Part shown: positions 1 to 6,857 of the stretch, one piece after another
Layout of the letters: each line of letters begins with the position of its first letter
Position numbering within the stretch: position 1 is the stretch's first letter
Origin: Bifidobacterium cuniculi
GTDB lineage: Bacteria > Actinomycetota > Actinomycetes > Actinomycetales > Bifidobacteriaceae
NCBI RefSeq assembly: GCF_000741575.1
Contig: NZ_JGYV01000011.1
Span: 1-64,000 of the forward strand
Length of the DNA stretch: 64,000 nucleotides
Direction of reading: 5' to 3'
Program-made: the position numbers and the translations under genes
Notes under the pieces: generated by a model
Databases searched by the model: none
What the model saw: only the letters and a program-made list of their open reading frames with translations
What the model was told of the DNA's origin: nothing

Positions 1-406
1 TTCGAGCTGCTGCTCGCGCGTGGGCTCGACCGGCTTCGTTCACCGACCCCCTTACGGCCGTCCCCGGGGCTTGGCGCGCAACCGCATCGTCCCCGCCTTG
101 CTTCCACGCGGCCCGCCACCGGGCCAGCACGCTCCTGGACGCGATATGCAACCCGGCCATCACCTGGCGCGGCGACTCACCCGCCTCCAGACGGCGTACC
201 GCCTCGAGCTTGGTCTCGTACGCGTACGAACGATGCGTGCTTCCCATATCCAGCAAAGCCTCCTTGCCACAAGCCTCGTACAGGTCCTGCCAAGCACGTG
301 CCACGCCCTGGCCTATGCCCAGTTTCGAGGAAACCGCACCATACTTGAACCCGTACTCGAACAGGACCAACGCCTGCTCACGTACCTCACGACGATACAC
401 AACCAA
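1..406 (-). pseudogene. IS3-family (IS150-like) transposase OrfA fragment
   Basis: Read leftwards from a TTG at 406, with AGGAGG at 416-421 as ribosome binding site, the sequence encodes the two helix-turn-helix segments typical of IS150-type OrfA (GAVSSKLGIG, then RQVMAGLHIASRSVL). OrfA binds the IS ends and works with the OrfB integrase. The frame is lost near position 85-92: the expected RLRAKPRGRP stretch continues in another frame and meets TAA at 52-54, and later residues (TREQQLE) follow a further stop. The gene is therefore decayed, and it is cut by the window edge, so OrfB cannot be seen. The fragment is downstream of, and on the same strand as, the lipoprotein gene. Family assignment is by motif recognition. 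Confidence 0.75.
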
Positions 407-429
407 AAGAACCGTCCTCCTATTTCCTG

Positions 430-455
430 TGTCCAGAAAACGGGGGACGGATCAA
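430..455. repeat. probable IS3 terminal inverted repeat
   Basis: The sequence GTCCAGAAAACGGGGGACGG resembles the terminal inverted repeats of bifidobacterial IS150-like elements and sits just outside the OrfA start region, where the left end of the element should be. The matching end is outside the window, so the boundary is an inference. Confidence 0.5.
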
Positions 456-476
456 AAAACGAGAGATTTCTCAAAC
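453..476 (-). terminator. half of a large hairpin terminator, apparently split by the IS
   Basis: AAAAAACGAGAGATTTCTCA here is identical to the outer right arm of the perfect hairpin at 15620-15709. On the minus strand it follows the lipoprotein stop as GAGAAATCTCTCG plus a T run. The other arm is absent and IS3 end sequence follows directly, so the element seems to have inserted into the terminator. The remaining short GAGA/TCTC hairpin with its T run may still terminate. Confidence 0.45.
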
Positions 477-497
477 ACCCACGGACACAGCAGCCAG

Positions 498-1193
498 TCA
501 CCACAACCGCTCCTCGACATCATCGCCGATGAATGCCGTGAGATGGCCATTGGACGCCAAGCAAGAACGCGCCTTCATGTCACGGATGTCAAAAGAATAG
601 TCGTCCTCCTCGCCGCGTGCCGACTCCTCGGCAAAGGATGACGCAGTGTAGTCCGCCGCAACCAGGTTTTCACGATGCAGGCAGTCCACAACGGCTTCGT
701 CGGCGTCCTCGTACAGGTTTGGGTTGCCGGCAAGCATCGCATATGCAGCCTGCACGTATTCCACATGTTCCGCCGTGCACTGCGCCCGGTCTTCTTCGTA
801 TTTCGATTCCTGTCGGGCCGTTCCCGCAAGATGCAGAGCCTCGATATACAGGCCACTTGGGTACTTCTGCAGCTTGATTTCCCGGTATCCTAGATCCGTC
901 ATACACTGGCGATACTGGGCCCAGCTCTGCTCATAGTCGAGGGACTCCATATCGCCGGTAGCAGCCACACGCTCGAGAACGGCGCGCTGGGCAGCCGGAA
1001 CATCCGGATCCTCCAGCCAGTCCTTCATCACATCCGCCACGGAAGCGCCGATCTTGGCACCATTTTCGGGAATGTATTCACTGGATTGGTCATTGCCGTC
1101 GCAGCCCGCCCCAAAACATGCAACGCCCAAACAGAGAACCGACAGAAATGCCCGGACTGCAATGGATTGACCTTTACTCACCCTTAGCCCCAT
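498..1193 (-). CDS. putative secreted lipoprotein
   Basis: 231 residues. The N-terminus is a clear lipoprotein signal: basic start, hydrophobic core around residues 14-30 and lipobox GAGC with the acylated cysteine near residue 31, so the mature protein should be anchored to the outer face of the membrane. The rest is acidic, with several cysteines (QCMTDLGY, QCTAEH, VDCLH, SCLAS) and no domain I recognise. ATG 1193 has no obvious ribosome binding site; an in-frame GTG four codons downstream is a possible start. The gene overlaps the end of the broken bacteriocin gene by about 10 bases, so the two were probably co-transcribed, which makes an immunity role possible but unproven. Confidence 0.6.
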   Translation of the reverse strand: MGLRVSKGQSIAVRAFLSVLCLGVACFGAGCDGNDQSSEYIPENGAKIGASVADVMKDWLEDPDVPAAQRAVLERVAATGDMESLDYEQSWAQYRQCMTDLGYREIKLQKYPSGLYIEALHLAGTARQESKYEEDRAQCTAEHVEYVQAAYAMLAGNPNLYEDADEAVVDCLHRENLVAADYTASSFAEESARGEEDDYSFDIRDMKARSCLASNGHLTAFIGDDVEERLW

Positions 1194-1491
1194 ACACTAG
1201 CCGAATCGTTATGGTTAGATGCCTTTCCGAAGATGGACACACTCATGTACTGAGTCTTTTTGCTGGTACTTGATTGCAATACACGACCGTCCTGCACCGC
1301 CCGAGCCGTGCCAATATACGATGCTTTTTCGCCTGAACGGAAGCTTTCGAAAGTGTCCAGCTGTAATTCCATGACCCCGCAATACGAGTATTGTCGACAT
1401 ATCCAGAAGCCGCACTGGCAGATGGCACAAATACGCCAACAAAAGCCAAAGCAACAATGGTAACGGCAGCCGTACGCTTAAATCTACGCAT
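1184..1491 (-). pseudogene. lactococcin-972-like bacteriocin gene, frameshifted
   Basis: Starts at ATG 1491 with GAAGGG upstream. The first frame gives a Sec signal peptide (MRRFKRTAAVTIVALAFVGV, cleavage after SASA) and the start of the mature peptide (GYVDNTRIAGSWNYSW). The remainder lies in another frame (ESFRSGEKASYIGTARAVQ, then KASNHNDSASVW to the stop at 1184). Joined, the roughly 100-residue product has the lactococcin 972 pattern: a GSW/GTW start of the mature peptide, an S..Y-rich middle and a C-terminal Trp. That family is secreted and blocks septum formation by binding lipid II. The two frames differ by one base near 1345-1375, which fits a single-base deletion. Family membership is an inference from layout and pattern; no typical multi-pass immunity/transport gene follows. 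Confidence 0.5.
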
Positions 1492-1882
1492 GAGAAAACC
1501 CTTCTATGCCTTCTCCATTAAAGCATATGCCGCATCGGGCAAAAACCAGACAAGCATGATTTTTGCCCCCCTCATATGCTTCGTCTCATATATCAAGACA
1601 AGGCGGATTGGTATCTTGCATAATTGGCTCTTCGTGTTTGGGTGTGTAGGCATGTCCCCGAGTCTGCGTTCCGTACTCCAGGACTTCCCGCGAGGGCCCG
1701 TACCACGAGTACCGAGCGGAGAACGCAGGTTCAACCCGACTTTTCCACTCGGTGTCCAGGCGCGGTGGTGCATGGTCCCAGAGCTGGCAGGGATCCCTGA
1801 CAGGCTCCTACACAACCAAATGCGAAGAGCCGTATAATTCACTGCATCGATCAACCACCTTGTCTCCAATAAGGTATCCCCG
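1492..1882. other. gene-free stretch with a large imperfect stem-loop
   Basis: No convincing coding sequence. Around 1655-1730, CTGCGTT...AACGCAG and GTACTC/GAGTAC can pair into one long imperfect stem with a GC-rich loop. The segment next to the bacteriocin start is AT-richer and should hold its promoter, but I cannot assign -35/-10 boxes with confidence. Confidence 0.4.
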
Positions 1883-2524
1883 TCATACCTTGAGCGAATC
1901 CAGGCGGATACTGCTGCGGTCGGCGAGCGCGGGATAGTCGGGGCCCAGCCACAGGTCGGCTTCGTCGGGACGCACGATCAGCGGCATGCGGGGGTGCACC
2001 GGCGCCATGTCGGCGTTCGCGTCGGTCGTCACCATGGAGAATTCGGCGCCGCGGCGCACGCAGCCGATGAGCATGACGGGCGTGCCGGGCACACGGAAGG
2101 CGTAGCGCTGCTTGACCGGCCGGCCGGTGCGTTCGCTCACGGTCGTCTCGGTGCGGTGCGTCTCATAGAACCAGCGGCAGGCGACCAGGCAGCGGCTGTG
2201 TTCCATTGCGGCGCGCCACATCGGCTTGTCGGCGCTTTCGATGCGCGTGTTGAAGACGACGTCCTTCGTCCAGGCCGGCGTGAAGCCCCACTGCAGTGGC
2301 TGCGCCGTCAGCGTGCCCGCCGCCAGCTCGGGCACGCCGACGGCGGTGTCGAAGTCGGGCACGATGACCGGCGTCGCGCTCTTTGGGAAGACGTCGACGC
2401 CGCTCGGCGGCAGTTCGAGCTCAAGCTGCGTCGCCGCGTCGCCGTCCGCCGTCTTCGGTGTCATCAGTTCGTGGATGGCCTGCTCCGCCTGTTCGGCGGT
2501 CAATCCGACATAATGTGCGCACAT
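1883..2524 (-). CDS. SRAP (YedK/HMCES) family protein
   Basis: 213 residues starting MCAHY. The start at 2524 is fixed by chemistry: SRAP proteins need Cys as residue 2, which attacks abasic sites in single-stranded DNA to form a protective DNA-protein crosslink. Other active-site positions are visible: Asn92 in FNTRIES, Glu121 in WFYE and His177 in VHPRMPLI, matching the Cys2/Asn/Glu/His set of E. coli YedK. The length is normal. It is transcribed divergently from the membrane protein gene at 2677. The role is to shield abasic sites at replication forks. Confidence 0.9.
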   Translation of the reverse strand: MCAHYVGLTAEQAEQAIHELMTPKTADGDAATQLELELPPSGVDVFPKSATPVIVPDFDTAVGVPELAAGTLTAQPLQWGFTPAWTKDVVFNTRIESADKPMWRAAMEHSRCLVACRWFYETHRTETTVSERTGRPVKQRYAFRVPGTPVMLIGCVRRGAEFSMVTTDANADMAPVHPRMPLIVRPDEADLWLGPDYPALADRSSIRLDSLKV

Positions 2525-2676
2525 GCCTTCGATGGTACCGGCAGTGTGGCAACCATATCGGCATTCCCGCCATGTGTGGCCGCCGTGCCCCGGTTCCGGG
2601 GCATCGCAGGCTGCAGGCATTATCCCACCGGCACAATCCCGGACTTCTCCCCGCTTGGCTCCGTATAGTCACAGGC

Positions 2677-3225
2677 ATGACTACTAAGAACAGCAGCAAA
2701 GCACATTCCCAGCTCGAGGTCGTGTCGGCGCCCTACGACTCCGGCGATGGGGCGCCGGCGCCGGCCGGCACGGCGATGACCGTGACCGCCGACCCGCAGG
2801 CCGCCCAGCTCCAGTCGATGCAGCTCGACCACCTCAAGGAGGAACTGGCCGGCCTGCGTCAGGAACAGGCGCTGCAGGGCAAGCGCATGGACGACGTCCG
2901 TCGCCAGATCAAGGAACTCGAGAAGATGCAGGAGGCGGCCGGCATCCCGCCGCACTCCCGCGCCTGGAACATCACCGACACCGCGCTCTCGTGGACGCTC
3001 ATCGGCTGCGCCGCGGGCACGCTCATTCCGATCTTCCTGGTGCTCTTCGGCATCATCGGCGCCAATGAACAGCCGATTCGCTGGGTGTCCTTCGGACTGG
3101 CGGGCCTGGCGGTGGCCGGTGCCGTCTTCAGCTGGATGTTCGCCCGCAAGCTGCCCAAGTCGAAAGCCGCCTCAATCGTGATGCTCGGCGCCGTCCTCAT
3201 GCTCGGCTTCGCGTGGCTGATCTGA
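2677..3225 (+). CDS. small membrane protein with N-terminal coiled coil
   Basis: 182 residues. Residues 1-45 are Ala/Pro-rich; residues about 48-95 form a charged heptad-like helix (LDHLKEELAGLRQEQALQGK) suggesting a coiled coil; then come three hydrophobic segments (about 105-128, 135-155, 162-182) with the last ending at the C-terminus. No catalytic motif is visible and I do not recognise the family. ATG 2677 was chosen because upstream sequence in this frame is antisense to the SRAP gene. Two tandem hairpins follow the stop. Confidence 0.6.
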   Translation: MTTKNSSKAHSQLEVVSAPYDSGDGAPAPAGTAMTVTADPQAAQLQSMQLDHLKEELAGLRQEQALQGKRMDDVRRQIKELEKMQEAAGIPPHSRAWNITDTALSWTLIGCAAGTLIPIFLVLFGIIGANEQPIRWVSFGLAGLAVAGAVFSWMFARKLPKSKAASIVMLGAVLMLGFAWLI

Positions 3226-3243
3226 GGGGCTCGACTGCCGACT

Positions 3244-3337
3244 TTCGTCTGACAAAGCGTGTATGGGTGACACGGAATGTCAGACGAAGAGGCGCTTTCG
3301 TCTGACAAAACGTGTAACTCATACACGTTTTGTCAGA
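3244..3337. terminator. two tandem hairpins of a dispersed family
   Basis: Hairpin one: TTCGTCTGACA (3244-3254) pairs with 3278-3288, then further imperfect pairing down to an ATGGGTG loop. Hairpin two is perfect: TCTGACAAAACGTGTA (3301-3316), a 5-nt loop, and its complement at 3322-3337. Both lie just after the stop of the membrane protein gene and share arm and loop sequence with the hairpin at 21437-21526. Confidence 0.7.
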
Positions 3338-3457
3338 GAAAACAGCGATGATGCTGAAATCAGCCGCGGATTGCGCACGGCTCCCGCTGAGGATGCATGG
3401 AGGCGCCGTAAGGCAACGGTACGGCACAAATACTGCATCCCGCATCTTAAAAACAAG

Positions 3458-3484
3458 AAAACCGTTGGAATTCCAACGGTTTTT
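3458..3484 (-). terminator. terminator of tRNA-Gly
   Basis: The perfect palindrome AAAACCGTTGGAA/TTCCAACGGTTTT lies directly after the 3' end of the tRNA on the minus strand and ends in a T run. Confidence 0.8.
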
Positions 3485-3488
3485 CAAG

Positions 3489-3559
3489 AGCGGATGACGG
3501 GAGTCGAACCCGCCTTTAAAGCTTGGGAAGCTTTCGTTCTACCGATGAACTACATCCGC
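3489..3559 (-). tRNA. tRNA-Gly (CCC)
   Basis: 71 nt. The acceptor stem pairs GCGGATG with CATCCGC. The D arm is GTTCATCGGTAGAAC, the anticodon loop TTCCCAA gives anticodon CCC, and the T arm carries GGTTCGACTCC. CCA is not encoded. A strong terminator follows. Confidence 0.95.
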
Positions 3560-3621
3560 GGGCGTGCTTGCACGCGCACGCTCAGCCACTATACCACATG
3601 GGCGGCCGGATGCAACCACGC

Positions 3622-4427
3622 TCAGTCCATCACTTGCGGCAGCAGGGCGGCGATGTCACCCTGCGGTCCGATGCCTTCCGGCACTGCCGGCGACACCTCG
3701 GCGCTGTCATAGTTCATGCGGACCAGGGGCGAGCCGGTCACCTCGGCCAGCCGCTCGAAGGGCCAGCGGATCCAGGTCGGCGTATTATAAGCAGCACGGT
3801 CGGATGGTCCGCGATGCCCTGCGCGAACTCGAAATAGCGGCGCTGCGCCGCATACCAGTCGTCATCCTGCACGAAGTCGCCGTCCACGCGCAAGTGCATG
3901 GCCATGGGGCCGCCGCAGGTCGGGCACATCGGAATGAGCGACGGATCCGAGATGCGCGTGCGCTCGCCGTGGCCGGTATCCTCCTTGATCGAGGCGAAGA
4001 TCTCGCGCACATCGTAGCCGTTCGCACACTGGATGTGCGCGTAGTCGCCCTGCGGCGTGAACAGGCGGTCCGGCGAGAAGCCGGCCTTGAGGAACTGGCC
4101 GTCCGCATTCGTGGTGATCACGAAACAGTCGCGATCCTTCGCCCACGCATACAGTTCCTCGTACAGCGGCAGCACCGGCTGCCCCAGGTTGTTCACGGTG
4201 GCGTGGTGCGCCCAGTAGGCCCAGCGGTCCGCGTCATCGGCGAAGGGGTAGAAGCCGGCGGAGTACATGTCCGTCATGCCGTACCGCTCGATGAACGCGT
4301 GCATGTGCCTGCGGAACCGCTCGCCGCCGTAGTTCAGTCCCGCACCTGCACCGATCAGCACGCGCTTGGCGCCCTTGAGCTCCTCGCGCGCACGGTCGAT
4401 CAACGCCTTCGCATCCTGTTTGTCCAT
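3622..4427 (-). pseudogene. SirTM-like (class M) sirtuin gene broken by a short deletion
   Basis: From ATG 4427 the first frame reads as a Sir2 fold: NAD-binding GAGAGLNYGG, then TTNADGQFLKAGFSPDRLF and TPQGDYAHIQC typical of macrodomain-linked sirtuins, and a CPTC zinc pair. After HPTVLL the frame is lost. The expected tail continues in the other frame (NTPTWIRWPFERLAEV, ending PQVMD) to TGA at 3622. The gap between LL and NTP fits loss of about 16 bases, which would remove the conserved glycine-rich strand (usually ELGVG). Class M sirtuins ADP-ribosylate carrier proteins and sit beside a macrodomain hydrolase; a probable macrodomain remnant lies directly upstream. The product is probably non-functional. 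Confidence 0.7.
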
Positions 4428-4529
4428 CGTCTGGCCTATGGTCCGCTCCCCCTCGACTCGTCGTATCTTTACATGATTCTTTACGTCGGCTTGCCCCGTC
4501 GGAGGCATCGCCGACGGGGCGTCCCGCAT

Positions 4530-4661
4530 CTACCCGAGCAGCCTGCGGTAGATTGCCTCGTCCTCGTCCGAGAACACGTCGAACACCACCTGCCGCAGCG
4601 GCTTGTCCGCGTCGTCGGCGTGCGCGTCGACCAATGCCAACCTATCCCTGGATTCGTTCAC
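4530..4661 (-). pseudogene. probable C-terminal remnant of a macrodomain gene
   Basis: A 43-codon reading frame from GTG 4661 ends in PLRQVVFDVFSDEDEAIYRR, which resembles the last strand and helix of macrodomain (ADP-ribosyl hydrolase) proteins linked to class M sirtuins. Nothing of the N-terminal two thirds remains; a hairpin element (4706-4759) lies where it should be. It could instead be an independent small gene, since an AGGAAAGG sequence precedes the GTG. The position immediately upstream of the sirtuin pseudogene favours the remnant reading. Confidence 0.4.
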
Positions 4662-4705
4662 GATACCGCCTTTCCTGCTTGTGGTTCCGACGGCACAACT
4701 ACTGC

Positions 4706-4759
4706 TGCCATCCCACGAGATTTTGTTCAGAAAAATGAACAATTTCTCGTGGGATGGCA
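4706..4759. terminator. large hairpin, GAGATTTTGTTCA family
   Basis: TGCCATCCCACGAGA at 4706-4720 pairs with its complement at 4745-4759; the interior carries TTTGTTCA and TGAACAA around an A-rich loop. The 32-nt core 4717-4748 recurs almost unchanged at 36128-36158 and 42176-42203. Here it follows the stop of the oxidoreductase gene at 4769. Confidence 0.75.
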
Positions 4760-4768
4760 CTGCGTGCC

Positions 4769-5416
4769 TTACTTGCGCACGACGCTCAGGTGCTCGCGGA
4801 TGTGGGCATCCGGAGTGCCCGTACGTTCGGCTTCGTCGACCATCGCGAGGGCGTAGTCGGCGTAGCTGATGACGGACTCGTCACGGTCGTTGGTGGTCAG
4901 CTCGTCGCCGGCGAGGATGCACTCGCCGGTGCGCTCGCCGTCGGCCTGGAAGTCGGCCGCCGGGGAGATGTAGGTCCACTCCACCTCGTCGCCGTTCTTC
5001 TCGAGCTCGTCGAACTGCGCGACCTGTGCGGAGGCGAGCGGCTTGAACTCGTCCGGGAAGTCCGGGGTGTCCACCAGGCGCATCTTGCGCTCCGAGTCGA
5101 CGTACAGGGAGCCGGCGCCGCCCACCACGAGCAGGCGCACATCGGCACCCTTGAGGATGTCGACCAGGTGCATGAGCGACTTGACGTGCAACGGCAGGGC
5201 TTCCGGGGCCCAAGCGCCGAAGGCGTCGATGACCACGTCGAAGTCCTTGAGGTCGTCGGTCGTCAGGTCGAAGAGGTCCTTCTTGACGACGTGCTGGGCG
5301 ACCGTGTCGTTGGCGTCCTCGCGGACGAAGGCAGTGACGTCGTTGCCGCGGTCCACCGCCTCCTTGACGACGAGGCGACCGACACGACCGTTTGCTGCCA
5401 CGACTGCAATCTTCAT
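4769..5416 (-). CDS. NAD(P)-binding oxidoreductase (YwnB/NmrA-like)
   Basis: 215 residues. The N-terminus MKIAVVAANGRVGRLVVKEA has the GxxGxxG-type Rossmann signature of atypical short-chain dehydrogenases of the NmrA/YwnB group, and the chain continues with the expected strands (VVIDAFG, LLVVGGAGSLYVD) and a TYISPAADF segment. The usual catalytic Tyr-x3-Lys is not obvious, as is common in this group, so the protein may sense or reduce an electrophile or simply bind NAD(P). AGGAGAACACCAATG places the ribosome binding site ahead of ATG 5416. Two 19-bp palindromes upstream match one in front of the Rrf2 gene at 19430, so control by that regulator is likely. Confidence 0.75.
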   Translation of the reverse strand: MKIAVVAANGRVGRLVVKEAVDRGNDVTAFVREDANDTVAQHVVKKDLFDLTTDDLKDFDVVIDAFGAWAPEALPLHVKSLMHLVDILKGADVRLLVVGGAGSLYVDSERKMRLVDTPDFPDEFKPLASAQVAQFDELEKNGDEVEWTYISPAADFQADGERTGECILAGDELTTNDRDESVISYADYALAMVDEAERTGTPDAHIREHLSVVRK

Positions 5417-5471
5417 TGGTGTTCTCCTTGGTGCACGCTGGGCGTGCCTTGGTTTAGCTGTCTGTCTTTGT

Positions 5472-5490
5472 TGTAACCTTTCGTGTTACA
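5472..5490. promoter_or_regulatory. candidate Rrf2-family operator
   Basis: Perfect 6-7-6 palindrome TGTAAC-N7-GTTACA, about 55 bases before the oxidoreductase start, with an extra GTTACA half site at 5498-5503. The same architecture occurs at 5552 and 19371. Confidence 0.55.
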
Positions 5491-5551
5491 ACTTGTGGTT
5501 ACACCATAGCACACCAGGCGACGGCACGGAGAAAACGCTGCCGCCCTTCAT

Positions 5552-5570
5552 TGTAATATCAACAGTTACA
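5552..5570. promoter_or_regulatory. second candidate Rrf2-family operator
   Basis: TGTAAT-N7-GTTACA, the same 19-bp layout as the sites at 5472 and 19371, located between the stop of the beta-lactamase-fold gene and the oxidoreductase promoter region. Confidence 0.5.
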
Positions 5571-5593
5571 TCTGCGTGTCGAACAGCTCACGC

Positions 5594-6682
5594 TCACGCG
5601 TCCACGGCCGCCACCAGCGCCTCGACGAGCGGCACCAGCAGGTCGTTGCGGCCGCACGCGTCGGACAGCACGGTCACGACGACGCCGCTCGGCCGACCGT
5701 CGAGTCGCTCGAGGGCGTCGTCGCCGGACAGCACGATGCCGCCGTCGTTGAGCGCATAGAAGCCGCCCTCGCCGTAGATCCAGCCGCCCTTGGAATAGAC
5801 GAGGCGCTCCGGTTCGGCTTCGGAGATGACGGAGTTGAGCGAGTCGATCATCTGGTCGGCGAGCCAGCCGCGCGCGCTGGCGTCGGCGGTCGCGCCGCGC
5901 ATCGGCTTGGCGGCGAACAGATAGTCGGCCGTCATCGTCCACATGCGCGCCAAGTCGAGCGCCGTGAGGTCGCCGTAGTAGCCGATCTGCGTGTCCGCGA
6001 TGCCGCTGTCGGCCGCCCATTGGAGGAAGGGCATCCGCCCGTAGGTGGTGTAGAGGGTGTCGTAGGCGTCGTTGTCGGAGACGTGCAGCGTGTTGGCGAT
6101 GAGATTCGCGAGCATCAGGTTGTTGCCGCTGGCCACGGTGCCGAGGTCGATGGTGCCCGTCTGCGCCAGGGAGACGATGTACGGCGCCTTGATGGAGGAC
6201 GCGGAGTAGCGCTCGACGTTGCCCTCGGCGCTGAGCACGCCGCCGGTGGACAGGTCGACCATGACGAAGGAGACGCCGTACCCTTGGTCGGTGATGGCTT
6301 GGACGGCCGCCTCGATCTGCGCGTTGGCTTCGTCGGACAGCTCGAGGCCGAGGGTGGCGAACTCGCTGTTGCCGTCGACGGCGTCGAGATTCTCCAGCGC
6401 GAGCTCGGTGACGCCGTTGAGCGTGAGCTGCGTCGGCGACGGCGACGGGGTCGGCGACGCACTGGCGGTCGCGGCGCTGTGCAGCATGGTGGGGTCCTGC
6501 TCCTGCCCGGACGCCGGCTCGGCGACGATCTGCGAGGCTGCGTAGTGCGGGAAGAGGATGGCGCCGCCGACGACGAGCGCGCTGACCACCAGGACCATGA
6601 CGACGGCCATGAGGACGGTCTTCCAGTGGCGGATGGCCCGTTCCTGTGCGGCGATGGCCGCGTCCAGCTGTCGGTCGCTCAT
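5594..6682 (-). CDS. membrane-anchored serine hydrolase, class A beta-lactamase fold
   Basis: 362 residues from ATG 6682. Residues about 20-48 form one transmembrane segment (VLMAVVMVLVVSALVVGGAI), followed by a Thr/Ser/Pro linker and an extracytoplasmic domain. The penicilloyl-serine signature is present in order: S162-S-I-K165 (SxxK), S202-D-N204 (SDN) and a KGG triad later in the chain (YSKGGW). The usual Omega-loop glutamate of true beta-lactamases is not evident, so this may be a cell-wall enzyme or a divergent D,D-peptidase rather than a resistance enzyme. It stands alone on the minus strand downstream of fprA, which has its own terminator. Confidence 0.75.
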   Translation of the reverse strand: MSDRQLDAAIAAQERAIRHWKTVLMAVVMVLVVSALVVGGAILFPHYAASQIVAEPASGQEQDPTMLHSAATASASPTPSPSPTQLTLNGVTELALENLDAVDGNSEFATLGLELSDEANAQIEAAVQAITDQGYGVSFVMVDLSTGGVLSAEGNVERYSASSIKAPYIVSLAQTGTIDLGTVASGNNLMLANLIANTLHVSDNDAYDTLYTTYGRMPFLQWAADSGIADTQIGYYGDLTALDLARMWTMTADYLFAAKPMRGATADASARGWLADQMIDSLNSVISEAEPERLVYSKGGWIYGEGGFYALNDGGIVLSGDDALERLDGRPSGVVVTVLSDACGRNDLLVPLVEALVAAVDA

Positions 6683-6778
6683 GGCTGGCAGCTGCGCCTG
6701 TTGCCGACAATGCCCAAGACGCACGATTCACCTGCATTCCGTACGCCACCGGGAGACGTGGCGACTGGTACCTATACG

Positions 6779-6815
6779 AAAAAAGGGGAGGCTGCGCACA
6801 CCTTTGCAGCCTCCC
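6779..6815 (-). terminator. terminator after fprA
   Basis: GGGAGGCTGC (6786-6795) pairs with GCAGCCTCCC (6806-6815). On the minus strand the stem is followed by a T run (plus-strand A run 6779-6784), a standard intrinsic terminator downstream of the reductase stop. Confidence 0.85.
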
Positions 6816-6857
6816 TTATCCTAGCAGCGCCACCGACTTCGCTGCCGGCGCGACGAC

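Noticed and set aside
498..1491. Toxin-antitoxin pair
   Set aside because: The upstream product has a Sec signal peptide and the downstream one a lipobox, so both are exported; a bacteriocin/lipoprotein reading fits better.
1504..1869. 121-codon minus-strand frame upstream of the bacteriocin gene
   Set aside because: No ribosome binding site, no recognisable domain, and the sequence forms a long stem-loop; not supported as a gene.
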